A DNA stretch of 64,000 nucleotides from Marsupella aquatica (lineage: Eukaryota; Marchantiophyta), in NCBI GenBank assembly GCA_973895155.1, contig OZ316899.1, forward strand, positions 9,300,001 to 9,364,000. Reading direction: 5' to 3'. The translations under genes were made by a program, and so were the position numbers. Under the pieces are notes generated by a model. The model ran no database searches. It was not told the origin of the DNA and worked only from the letters and a program-made list of their open reading frames with translations. The stretch's first letter is position 1. Each line of letters begins with the position of its first letter. Below are positions 33,720 to 44,459 of this stretch, piece after piece.

Positions 33720-34470
33720 GATATGTACTTAACAACATCTTTACTTCACAACATCGTTTATTAATGACATACTTTATCTATTGACCATTTTATACTTAAC
33801 AACATCTTAATAATTAACGACATCTTTGGCATAACGACATACTTGGCGACATGACATCTACTTACTTGACACAATTTTTTACTTGATGACCTTTGGGCAA
33901 CATGTCATCTTTGGCAAAATGAATTTTTTTCTTAACAACATCTTTTTACTTCATGACATTTTTCACATAAGAACATCATTCTTGGGAAACACAACATATA
34001 ATTCTCTTAAGAGCATTTTGGGCGCCACAACACTTTCCTCTCAGTGACATCTTGGGGGACACTACATCTTGGGCGCCACAACATCTGTTTTCTTAATAAT
34101 ATCTTGGGCGCCATGATATCCTTATTTTAATGATATTTTGGGCAAAACAACATTTTTTTTAGCGACATCTTTTGTGCAATGCATGGGTAATTTCCCTCAT
34201 CTTGGCCGACACGACATATTTTCTCTCAATGATGTCTTTGCTGACACGACATCTTTTTTCCAACGACATCTTGGCCGACATGAAAACTTTTTTTTCAACG
34301 ACCTCTTGGCCAACATGACATCTTTTTTCTCAACAACTTTTTTCTCTCAACCACCTCTTGGCCGACACAACATTTTTTCTCTCCATGACCTCTTGGCTGA
34401 CACGACATCTTTTTTTTCTCAACGACATCTTGGTCGACATGACTTCTTTTGTGCAATGCACGGGTATTGA
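33720..34470. repeat. Second degenerate minisatellite (ACGACATCTTGGCCGACA-type)
   Basis: Recurring units of about 22-45 bp built from ACGACATCTTGG(C/G)CGACA and CATCTTTTTTCTCA. Units are most regular at 34200-34450. Two flanking copies of TTTTGTGCAATGCA(T/C)GGGTA (34167-34188 and 34447-34467) bracket the regular part. Confidence 0.75.
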
Positions 34471-34559
34471 GCTCGTGTCCATTATATTGTATCCTTATTG
34501 TATCCTTATACATGTATCTATACACATTGACCTCAGTTCGTAGGTTGCCTCTTTCTAGA

Positions 34560-35543
34560 GTATCTCATGGTTCTCAAAAATTACAGAATAAATCTAAAGG
34601 TGGTCATGTTGGCACCAAAAGCTAGTGTGTAAGCCCAAGATGATTTGTTTTGACTGACTGTTCCTTTTGGCCTCGTAAGAAGACAGGTTACTTGATGCAC
34701 AAGTTGGGATATTTGTAGGGGTAGTTAGTACCTCGCCAAACGATGTCCAAAGCGACACGTGCGTTGAAGATAGAGGTATTAAGAGTAATAATGTTTAACC
34801 AATAACCAGTTTTTCCGTGTGCTTGATTTGGGCTTTAGGAGTTGAGCTCGCCCTCATAAGATAATTCCCAAGGCTGCCGCTAGCCATTTGGAGCCTGTCC
34901 CCGACTGAGGACTATCGCATAACTGAGGTACTAACGATGCATTTCAGCAGAGGTCCCATGTCCACATAGATTGAGTTCCTCGGTGCTTATCAAGGATAAC
35001 ACCCGTGGGCTAGAAGATTAGTACTTCCGTCGAAGGTGAAGGCGTGCGGGCAGTTAGGTTTGCTTTGAACTCGTCAGCGATATGAACTTCAGTTCCCGGA
35101 AAGGACTGCATTTCTGAAATTGTCTAGCGATCCACAGCGGAACTGGAGAGACGTCGAGTCTTGTTAATGCGAACATCGAGTTTCTCTGAGTGTTTTTGCC
35201 GTCGAATTTTTCGACCACTTTTCTGCTTGAGGGGTAAAAACGACCGGAGTTGATCGACTTAGCTTTAGTTCCTGTAAGGGAAGGATTGGTTTTTTGTAGA
35301 TGTAGCAGTGACTTGATTGGTTAATAACCTGTGAAGTACGTAAAACTGCCTTTAAAGTATTTTTTCTCTTTTGTTGTTGTTTTTCCAGTTTCCCGTGTTA
35401 TGCACATGCCTGCTGATCATGTTCTGAGGCGGTGATATTGTGCTCTGACTAGACTACTTCGGTGGTAACTGAAGGTATTTGCTCGGCGGCTGTTGTACAG
35501 TTCCTCGAGTAGGGAATTTTCACATGTAATTATAAGTGTCATC
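34560..35543 (+). promoter_or_regulatory. Upstream region of the ZRF1-like gene
   Basis: About 1 kb of non-repetitive sequence with no ORF of note, between the minisatellite and the start codon. It should contain the promoter and 5' untranslated region; CT-rich stretches lie at 35360-35400. No TATA box in a convincing position can be assigned. Confidence 0.4.
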
Positions 35544-37652
35544 ATGCCGGCCTCTAAGCTCCGGCTGCTCCTCACCTACGGCCCGGAGCTCGTGGATGGT
35601 GCCCCTGTTTTTGTCTCGTGCAACAGTTATCCCTTACCATGGGCTCGAAAAGAGCCTGCTGGCCTCTCCTTTCACAAAGCTGCACTTCGTAAAACCGGCT
35701 ACGGCGATGCGGAGGTGGTAATTGATCCATCGGGCCGGGAGAAGAAGCAGAAGATGGGCTCTCCATCCGTGGACTCTTATCACTTCAAGGGCAAGAAGAA
35801 GAACGATACTGATGGAGATCAACAGGATCACTACGCATTGTTAGGTTTGAGCCACCTTCGCTTTCTGGCTACCGAAGAGCAAATCCGGAAAAGCTATAGA
35901 GATGTTGCTCTCAAGCACCATCCTGACAAGCAAGCAATGCTTCTTTTACAGGAAGAAACTTCAGAGTCTAGGGAGGCTATGAAAGAGGAGATAGATCGGC
36001 ACTTCAAGTCGATACAGGAAGCCTATGAGGTCTTGATGGACCCGCACAAGCGACGTCTATACGATTCTATCGATGAATTTGATGACGAGGTACCTTCGGA
36101 TTGCTCACCGGAGGATTTCTTCAGAGTATTTGGGCCAGTTTTTTTGAGAAATGGGCGTTGGTCTATGACCCAACCTGTCCCAACTCTTGGGGTTGGTAGC
36201 ACTTCTATAGCAGATGTGGATGCGTTCTACGACTTTTGGTGGAGCTTTAAGAGCTGGAGGGAATTTCCTCATGCTGACGAGTTTGATCTCGAGCAAGCTG
36301 AGAGTCGGGAACATAAGAGATGGATGGAAAGGCAGAATGGAAAGCTTCGTGAGAAGGCGAAGAGGGAGGAGAATGTGAGATTACGTATGCTGATAGAGAA
36401 TGCCTACAAAAGAGACCCTAGAATATTGAAGAGGAAAGAGGAGGCAAAAGCCGAGAAGTTGCGGAAGAAGCAGGAAAGAATTCTAGCGAAGCAGGAGAAG
36501 GAATTGGAGGCTGCAAGATTGTTGGAAGAGGAGAGGTTAAGAAAGTTAGAGGAAGATCGGAAGGTTGCCCTAGAGGCCGCCGCACAAAAAAAAGCCAGGG
36601 AGAAAGACAAAAAGATTTTGAGGAAGGAGAGGCAAAGGTTACGAGCGGGAGCGGCAGCGGTAACCTCTCAGAAAATCTTTCGTGTAAGTGATGAAGCTGT
36701 GGAGAGTCTTTGCACCACTCTGGAAATAGCCGAAATGACCGAATTGTGTCAGAAGCTGGAGGAAATGAAGTGCGTTGAGGATCAGGCCAAAGTCCTGAGG
36801 GGGGTTTTGAAGGGTAGCGAGTATGAGGAATTTTGTTCAGACTTCCCCAGTGATCGCCCTTCAGGCAGGTTTGATGTAGTTGAATTACCTATCGACCGTA
36901 AAACAGTTCTTGGTCTGGACAGCAAAACAAATTCGGGATCGGGACAACTCAACGAAGTTGTGGCCAATGGCATCAAGCAGATGCCAAAACCTTCGAGTGG
37001 TATGAATGGAGGCGACAAGAAAGAAAAGCCCTGGAACAAAGAGGAAGTGGAGTTGTTGAAGAAAGCAGTGGCCAAATATCCGAAAGGAACTTCGCAGCGT
37101 TGGGAAGTCGTGTCGAACTACATAGGAACCGGGCGAACAGTAGATGAAATTTTACGGGCCATTAAAACTGTTCTTTTGCAGAAACCTGATTCTTCCAAAG
37201 CGTTTGATTCATTTTTATCCAAGAGGAAGCCAGCGAAAGGCATTGCATCTCCGCTTTCAACTCGTGATGACATGCTAGATGTGAGAGCTGGTTCTGCTTC
37301 CATGGTACCTCCTTTTGATTCGACTGGGAAGATTGGTCTATCGTATTGTGATGGGCAGGAATGTGAAATCAGGACGCCAGAAGATTGCGTAGAGAAAAGA
37401 GCGTCATGTTTCCTAGAGCCTCAAGCTAATGTTTCTGTTGATGCAAATGGGAACTCTGCAATTGGAGACCAAGATGTATGGACAGAAGTGCAGGAGCTTG
37501 CTCTGGTGAAGGCTTTGAAGACATTTCCGAAGGATATGATACAAAGATGGGAGAGAATAGCTGCAGCCGTGCCAAGCAAGACAAGAGCACAATGCTTCAA
37601 AAAATTTGCAGAATTGAGAGACAACTTTAGAAGTAAGAGAGGGACCGATTGA
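35544..37652 (+). CDS. ZRF1/GlsA-like DnaJ-SANT protein (DNAJC2 family)
   Basis: Uninterrupted 702-residue ORF. The frame is open upstream, but the first ATG is at 35544 (MPASKLRLLL), the family-like start. A J domain (about residues 93-185) carries HPD at 126-128 for Hsp70 stimulation. The zuotin-type region follows (EDFFRVFGPVFLRNGRWS, FYDFWWSFKSWREFP). Then comes a long Lys/Glu/Arg-rich helix (about 280-380) typical of ribosome-associated zuotins. Two SANT/Myb domains are near 495-545 (PWNKEEVELLKKAVAKYP, QRWEVVSNYIG) and 644-700 (VWTEVQELALVKAL, QRWERIAAAVP). Family members act as ribosome-associated cochaperones and, as ZRF1, bind ubiquitinated H2A to switch Polycomb-repressed genes. No introns and no disablement. 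It is the only convincing host gene here. Confidence 0.95.
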   Translation: MPASKLRLLLTYGPELVDGAPVFVSCNSYPLPWARKEPAGLSFHKAALRKTGYGDAEVVIDPSGREKKQKMGSPSVDSYHFKGKKKNDTDGDQQDHYALLGLSHLRFLATEEQIRKSYRDVALKHHPDKQAMLLLQEETSESREAMKEEIDRHFKSIQEAYEVLMDPHKRRLYDSIDEFDDEVPSDCSPEDFFRVFGPVFLRNGRWSMTQPVPTLGVGSTSIADVDAFYDFWWSFKSWREFPHADEFDLEQAESREHKRWMERQNGKLREKAKREENVRLRMLIENAYKRDPRILKRKEEAKAEKLRKKQERILAKQEKELEAARLLEEERLRKLEEDRKVALEAAAQKKAREKDKKILRKERQRLRAGAAAVTSQKIFRVSDEAVESLCTTLEIAEMTELCQKLEEMKCVEDQAKVLRGVLKGSEYEEFCSDFPSDRPSGRFDVVELPIDRKTVLGLDSKTNSGSGQLNEVVANGIKQMPKPSSGMNGGDKKEKPWNKEEVELLKKAVAKYPKGTSQRWEVVSNYIGTGRTVDEILRAIKTVLLQKPDSSKAFDSFLSKRKPAKGIASPLSTRDDMLDVRAGSASMVPPFDSTGKIGLSYCDGQECEIRTPEDCVEKRASCFLEPQANVSVDANGNSAIGDQDVWTEVQELALVKALKTFPKDMIQRWERIAAAVPSKTRAQCFKKFAELRDNFRSKRGTD

Positions 37653-38276
37653 AGGTGACATAAACTACGTGGTAGTTCAGAAACAATAGGTTATGGTTGT
37701 AATGAAGAAAATTACAACCCGTGTTCCTTACGGAGCCTCAGAATGGAGCCCTCGGAGTGAGCTTGAGTTGTCCTGCTCGAGTAGATTCCCCCGCCCTCTC
37801 CCCCCCCTGCAGATTTGTCCTGTACACCTGGGAACAGTATAGACATCTTAGGTTAATGGAGGAGCTTGAGTTCTTTCAATTTGGAAATCTTTTGTGATAC
37901 CAGCTGGTGTAAGGAGTTCATTTTTTTTCCGCCTTTCTTACTATTGTATTATTCCGACTGCAAGGGTAAGTACCCTGCTGGTGGCTAGCCTTCTTTCATG
38001 GTGTGGGAGTCAGTATCAAAGGGAAGTATGGAAAGCACGTAAATTTTGTGTGAACCCTATTCCCTAAGGCCGTACGTTTTAACCTTGTCCAATGCCATAT
38101 TTCATGGAAGCTAGGTATCGGTGATATGTCCAAAAAGAGCTCACCAAGGAGGCTGACATATTCTGTTTATGCGTGATATCTATTGACAGAATACTTCTCT
38201 AAGCCTTCTGGTATCTGAATGAGAAAATCCAACATGGGCATGCAAGATTTTGTCACTCATTACGAGGTTGCAGCAA
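37653..38276 (+). other. 3' flank of the ZRF1-like gene
   Basis: Non-coding. A/T-rich AATGAAGAAAATTACAAC near 37701 and later T-rich stretches could serve polyadenylation. No other feature seen. Confidence 0.4.
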
Positions 38277-38725
38277 AGGCTATCTGAAGTTTGAAACGGT
38301 TCGTACAAGCTTCAAGATAATTTTTTGGCCTGATTTAGGGGCCTCTTTTTTGATAGATATGTTTAATAGACCTCCAAATGTAACTTTTTTACCAAAGGCT
38401 ATCTGAAATTTGAAATGGTTCTTACAAGCTTCAAGATAATTTTTTGGCGTGATTTAGGGGCCTCCTTTTTGAGAGATATATCTAATAGACCTCCAAATGT
38501 AATTTTTTTACTTAAAAGATAAAAAGATGCAAACTCTCTCCCATGGGACGAGAGATATATCTAATAGGCCTCCAAATGTAATTTTTTTACTTAAAAGATA
38601 AAAAGATGCAAACTCTCTCCCATGGGACCTCCAGGCCTGTGTACAACAATATTCTTGTAAAATGTTTTACCACACACCTCTGGGCCTGTGTACAATAATG
38701 TTCTTGTAAATGTTTTACCACACTG
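38277..38725 (-). repeat. Three consecutive local tandem duplications in a dispersed repeat
   Basis: The block around AAGGCTATCTGAA...TTTAGGGGCCTC occurs twice (38277-38348 and 38395-38466). The block around CCTCCAAATGTAATTTTTTTAC...CTCTCCCATGGGAC occurs twice (38472-38549 and 38550-38628). The block CAGGCCTGTGTACAA...TGTTTTACCACAC occurs twice (38630-38676 and 38677-38724). The unduplicated equivalent lies inverted at 32090-32330. Confidence 0.75.
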
Positions 38726-39619
38726 TTCACTAAGTACCCTGCGGACACCATGGTTGGTTGTGTGTAGTGGGCCAAGAATAACTACGCAGTGCATGGATAG
38801 TTCGAGCGCCATAGCCCCTAGATGCAATGGAGCATAGGAGCACTGTAGCACCATGGCTTCCTAGTTCTTTTGAACACAACATGCTTTTGTATTCAAACTA
38901 AAAATGAATGAGTTTGCAGAGACATCAGAGCATGCAAGTGCCTTTGTGCCCCGTCCTCTCAGCATTTTAGAATACATTGTCACTTTACTATTCACGATAC
39001 AAGGAAATTAATCTGTGGACCCCCATGTTCATCCAAGGAATGTTTGTGTGATTAAGTGAAATCAATTTTCATCAAGGCGGTAACCAACGGTTTTGAGTCT
39101 CTCAATGGTGTTGGTGTGTGCTTGTACAAAAACAAATGCTCAAAAGATAGAGATTTATCAAACGGAAGGTTGAATGTGGAGGAATTGAGTTTTCTTATAG
39201 GTTTTGCTTACACATTGGAGAAATCATCTTTCAACCATTCTTGATTGATTGTTTGTGAGTTACATTGAGCATTACTGCCACAAGACAGACTAGAGCACAA
39301 CACTCAGCTTGTCGATTTGGTGGGAAGAACACACAAAGCGAACGAGCCGTCACTTCAAACAAAGGATTTGTAGTTATTTTTATTTAAGAAAGCTATGGTG
39401 TGAGGGGAAGACCAACAATTGTTTCTTTGACATAGAGGCTGTATTTGGCGTCAACCTGTGTTCAGAGTGAGCTTTAGTTGAAGACTATCTAAGAGATGCG
39501 AACAATTCAAGCCGGGAAGCAAGCATTGTGGACAAGCGATGGTGACGTAATCAAAGAAATCAATTTGTAGCGACTAAGTTTGTGACGGTGACGAGATTGT
39601 GATATCTCTTAATCGAGAA

Positions 39620-40115
39620 AGGGTTTCCAATGAGCCTCAAATTGACAAATTTTGTCAAGTTCCATATGAGTTTTTGAATATCTTTGCCTTTCCAATGAGT
39701 GTTAGTATAAGAAATTTTTATTATGAGTTCATGAATTCTTTTAGCTTTCTAACATTTAGTCTGACATTTACAAATTTTATGTCAAATTTTGTCACATTAC
39801 TCAAGAGATCAGGAGGTTTTCAATCTTTTTAGCTTTCTAATGTGTGACATTGAGATTATTTGTCAAGAAATAGAGAGATCATGAGTATCTAAATTTCTCT
39901 AGCTTTCCAATGAACCTAACATTGATAGATTTTGTCAAGTACTAAGGAGATGATGAGTTTTTAATTTTACTCTAGCTTTCCAATGAGTGACATTGAGAGA
40001 TTTTGTCAAGACATTACTAAAGAGATCACGAGTTTCTAAATCTTGATCTTGAATTTTCCAATGAATCAAACATTGGCAAATTTTATCAAGAGTACTAAGG
40101 AGATTTATTATTTAG
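39620..40115 (+). repeat. Degenerate tandem repeat, unit about 70-85 bp, about seven copies
   Basis: Each unit contains CTTTCCAATGAG, then ACATTGA-A-ATTTTGTCAAG, then TACTAAGGAGAT-ATGAGTTTCTAA. Units are visible starting near 39625, 39690, 39757, 39832, 39900, 39974 and 40058. ORFs here are repeat translations. Confidence 0.7.
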
Positions 40116-40599
40116 TTTTACAATGTGAAGCCAAATGGGTTTTAATTATGTACATTTCTATCGATTGATTTTTTCAAACTTGCAAACAATTAAAAAATAC
40201 AAGCATTTTGATATAAAACATTGATATATCTTTGACAAACATCAAAATGGTAACTTTGTTTTACTAAATGACATCTCTTCTTTGTATTTTGGTTTTTTTT
40301 ACATTTAATATTTACGGCATGGTGCCCCAAAAATTACGTTGCTTTTGCCACAAACAGGAATGTGCACATTTGTTATTGTTAAAAGTAGGATCATTCCTGT
40401 TTTGTGGCTAGTTGTGATGATGTGGCGCAACCTCATGGCAGAGAATTTGCAAGACACCCCTAATGGGGGTCCGTAAATAATTGATAACCGCATTGGAGCG
40501 TGCAAGCGTCGTAGCACCCCCAACCTCCCTGCTTTTAGGAAGACATTTTTTGTAGTGTATACAATTTTTAAAGGAAGTTTCAAATGTGTCCACCCTTTA

Positions 40600-43340
40600 A
40601 GGACCCGTTAGGAACTATTTTGTTCACATTGTGTTTTGGTTTGTTTCTCTACATTCTCTTGCATTTCTCATGTTGCTTGTTCGTGTTGGTCCTACTCATG
40701 TTCTTACCATGTCGACCCTTGAGAAGGAGCGGCCAGATAGCACCATTGGGCCAATCTGACACATGTTTGCAATTTTGCGTCTGATTTCCCCTGGCCCAGA
40801 AAGTTCACTTACCGGGGATGTAGGCATGGGATTGGCGGTTGTTTGGATTGTGGGAAGTCCATTGAAACAGCAGAGCAATGCAACCATGACCCACTCCTAG
40901 ACAGGAACAATTGTCATTTGTATAGGTTCCAAATCTTCATGGTTGATGCGTATGAGAACATTGGGCCATTCAAGGCAAGAATCTTTCAAGTTGAATGAGA
41001 GCTTGTGGAGATGAATAGTGACAAATTTTCTGAGTATGGTACCACTTGCCATCTTGAGAGACCTCATATTCTCTAGTGTGGATTAAAGCAAGACAACACT
41101 ATGTTGTTGTAAATAAGCTTGTTGTTGAGCGTAGACAGTGCCCTCCTAGTCATGCCTATGGTGCGATTCTCTCCATTAAACACAAGGAAAACACCGAGAA
41201 TAGACCTCTTTGAGTAGGAATCCGATTGTTCTACAATGAATGCCGACCCATTTCTACTATCTAAGGGGCTTAACATGAGTCAAATCTATAAACAAAGTAC
41301 TCCCTACAATGTGTATTCGAGCACATGCCCATGTCTCCTTTACTATCTACCCTATTGTCACGATTGCAACTCCCTTTATTTTCAAGGAGCTGAAACTTGG
41401 TGGTGTTGTTCTTGATGGCTATAATCTCCTGCAAAAAGTGTTTGGGATTTTCTCTATACAAACCTGAATAGTCCCATCCTACATATGATTTAGCAAGTGA
41501 GGTGACAAGTACGTTGTCAACTTTTGCCTCTAGACATAAGCTACATATACGGTGCTTCACGTTCCATGGAATCTCATTGCTATTGAGGTCCAACACGCTA
41601 GCTATGCATAAACTGTGACTTCCAAATTTTTGCTATGTATCTCTTGCTAAGTTGATCATAAGTATCTCATTTTTTGCCTTGTCTCTCTTGATGTGCAATA
41701 TAGACCACTTTGGAGAGTTGAAAAGAAGATAACATCAAATATCAGTTGCATGTGATAGTTTCTCAAGACATCATGGCCAATCCAAAAGAAAATTCTCTCC
41801 GCGATTGGCATGCGTGTCGGGCACTGGAAATAGTCCGATCATGTCTGGGTTGGAAAAACCCTCTGGTCATCCAAAAGGAGGGTATTGGTCTCATCATTTA
41901 AATTTCCAAATTACTCCATACCACCCAAAAATCCTTTAGTAACACATTTGCCTTTCCGTTTGTAATGTTACGCCTTTGAATACATATGCCAAAGGCTTCC
42001 AATTGTGTGAATACAAAATTTAGTTTTGATTTCTCCTTTGCAGTGAACATCATACTCAACATTTTGCTGTTTGTGGCACTCGCACAAGTCCAAATTGCAA
42101 CGTCAAACCGGTCAAAATCAACTTTAGAAAGTCATGGAGCCTTGACCATTCTGTATAAATGCCACTAATACCATCCCAGTGCACTTCACTTGGGGTCACA
42201 ATGTTTCTCAATGTGCCCTTGCTTTGTAATTCAACGGAATCCCAAAGTATTATGTTAAGGTCCAAAATCAGCAACTTCTGCCCGATGGGACCAGGTCTCA
42301 ATTTTGCAAGTGCACCAACACCACTCTTAGAGAAAAAACCAAATTGAACTTTGGACTAGGGTTGTCTCAATCCAAAAATACAAGACAGTGGCTAACAACA
42401 AAGAAAACCTACATGCCGTTTTTAGAAGCCCCAAAATGCGTAGACAGATATTGAAGCTCTAATTTCTCAGTGCATTCTGTGAGACCAAGAATTATTTTAG
42501 ATTGGTATGAAAAAATTGAAAGTTAAACGCCTGGGTGTCATTCCAAAATAAGATATCTGTATTCATCAATAATGTCAGCACCAAGTTCATGTTGGATTTC
42601 AAAATTAACATTGGAAGTACTTTGTTCTACCCAATAAGGTGAAGTCCAAACATGAGTTATCAACCCCAATTCTCCCCTCTTGTACTCCTTATTTAAAATT
42701 GATGGAGCAACATCCAATGATATTTGTTGGCCTCTATTTGGCCCATTTTCCACATGTTATTGTGCATCACATTCAAGCAACCTCCATCCAGTTGATCCAA
42801 CTCTATTCCCTTTCTTTTTTGAGAGTGGAAGGACAACAGGACTTCTTGACTGTGAACAAACGATCACCAATTTGTCATCAAAAGCTGCAAAGAGTGTGTC
42901 AAGACAAGTTAAAGCGCCAGCCTGGTTGTCAGCAGCACTTGCTCTTGGAATGATGGGAATCTCAGATAATTTGACAGTCTTTGCTAGAGTAAATTATGGT
43001 GTTTTGGCTTCATTTGAATCTCCTTACCTTGCTGCGCCTTCATCAACCAGATTGGTTGAAGAAAGATGATTAAATATATCAACTCTTACTCCTTCCATTT
43101 GCTCCATCTCTCCTCTCTACATTTTTGGATTGGGATCATCCTTATCCAAGTTATCATCAACTTGGACTTCATTGGGGAAAGAGGGATGTCATCTAGACCA
43201 GATGAACATTTTGGTGCAAGTCTAATATCATCATCAACATTGTAAGGCTCACCTTGACCAACATGGTCATCCAAATTCTTGACATATGGTTGATGTGTCA
43301 GCACCATCTTGCTCAGACTCAAAATCATTGGATTCAACGT
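40600..43340 (-). pseudogene. Decayed minus-strand coding fragments of unknown origin
   Basis: Short minus-strand frames with protein-like composition succeed each other: 41596-41270 (KHRICSLCLEAKVDNVLV), 41276-41073, 42301-42056 and 42753-42538. Stops and frame changes lie between them. They share orientation with the ubiquitin and methyltransferase-like fragments to the right, so one large decayed element could include all. No family recognised. Confidence 0.3.
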
Positions 43341-43346
43341 CGACAG

Positions 43347-43700
43347 TTACAGTAGCAATAGTGGTAGCCCATTGTCAAGAACTTTTGGCAAGCGAATCAC
43401 AATGCACTTTAATTGAGGGAACTCTCTTGCATTAGAATGAAGCAAATGCTTCCACAAAATGCCTCTTAGGCTAAGAGTCACAATAAACAAACATATTTGC
43501 TTGCACAAAAATGGTATCTTCATGACTTGACCACTAGAGAAAAAATCTAGAACCAAATCACCAGGTTCTGACAAGGATTCAATAATCCTTTGGATCATTT
43601 GGCATGAGGATCAACCCACCCACTGCAAGCGCCAATCGTCTCAAATTGAGGGGCCATATGCATAATCTTGACCACCTCTTCCGGGTCCAGCATCACTTGT
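43347..43700 (-). pseudogene. Methyltransferase-like fragment
   Basis: The minus-strand frame from 43598 reads ESLSEPGDLVLDFFSSGQ, resembling motif I (DxFxGxG) of AdoMet-dependent DNA methyltransferases of the N4/N6 type. A one-frame change later the text reads IFVQANMFVYCDS*PKRHFVEAF, which would fit the following strand with its acidic residue. Upstream (43700-43610) VMLDPEEVVKIMHMAPQFET is also protein-like. The family call is tentative: one motif in a decayed frame. Confidence 0.35.
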
Positions 43701-44284
43701 AGATCATCATTTTTTGTCACCTTGTTTGCTTCCTTAGCCTCTTGATCTTGCAAACTTTGTAATATATCAACATCCTTTGAACTAACAGGAATTTTGGCTT
43801 TGGATTGTTGGGCTTGGAAACTTCATTCCAATTGATGTTTTCATCTCGATAAATTCCCACAAAGATAACTTCTTTAATTCCCCACCCCAACATGAGTCAT
43901 GAGGGTGCGGTTGATCCTCTTGGGAATAATTTCCATACTCAACGTGAATGCTCAAAGTTTTCTCTTGTCCCAGTTTATGAAGGGCCCAATGGACATACAG
44001 TGCAAGTTGTCCAAGATGAACTGTTATTGTCACAACATTTATGGGATTTTGTGGAAGCTCCATAATGTATTGGAATAGAACAAGAATCTTTGCTAAAGCC
44101 GGATGACATTGACAAAGGCAAGAGGGCATGTTGGAGATGCTTCTTGCACTAACTTTGGATCAATGTTCTTCATCAAATTCTCGCTTAAAAATGTGACCCA
44201 CAGCAGGGTCTGAGAACGTGTTCCTCCACCAAGTTTCTAGCAATATATATCATCTAGGCAAATCACCAATGCCGTTGGCAAGAT
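43701..44284 (-). pseudogene. Unrecognised coding fragment between ubiquitin and methyltransferase-like pieces
   Basis: A 115-codon minus-strand ORF (44129-43782) has protein-like composition with a Leu-rich segment (LGQLALYVHWALHKLG). It shows no known motif. It continues the direction of the ubiquitin fragment on its right. Confidence 0.3.
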
Positions 44285-44289
44285 TGCGC

Positions 44290-44445
44290 TCTCTCGTGTA
44301 TGATTTGGCTTCAAAAGATTTATCGAATATCAATCGGGGTTGATCAGGGGGGATTCCCTCCTTGTCCTCAATTTTTGTCTTCACGTTATTGATAGTGTCT
44401 GAACGTGATGGTCTTTCTCGTGCAAGCCTTCACAAAAATCTACAT
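44290..44445 (-). pseudogene. Ubiquitin pseudogene fragment
   Basis: From 44445 the minus strand reads Met-stop-Ile-Phe-Val-Lys, i.e. the ubiquitin start with Gln2 (CAG) changed to TAG, then KTIT. After a small deletion that removes about five codons it continues [20 protein letters not shown] and QPRLIF, matching ubiquitin residues 20-45 almost exactly. After LIF the sequence diverges. Ubiquitin is so invariant that the identification is firm. The surroundings are other minus-strand decayed coding DNA, so it may be a gene fragment captured by, or fused within, a mobile element. Confidence 0.85.
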
Positions 44446-44459
44446 CCTTGTCACACCAA

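Noticed and set aside
34138-34470. CRISPR-like array
   Set aside because: Repeats are degenerate, spacers are not unique, and the genome is eukaryotic.
33361-34543. ORFs rich in Phe/Ser/Leu or with repeated DTTSF
   Set aside because: Translations of minisatellites; no gene structure.
42639-43069. Plus-strand ORFs in the 40-44 kb region
   Set aside because: The protein-like fragments there, including ubiquitin, are all on the minus strand; the plus-strand frames show no motif.
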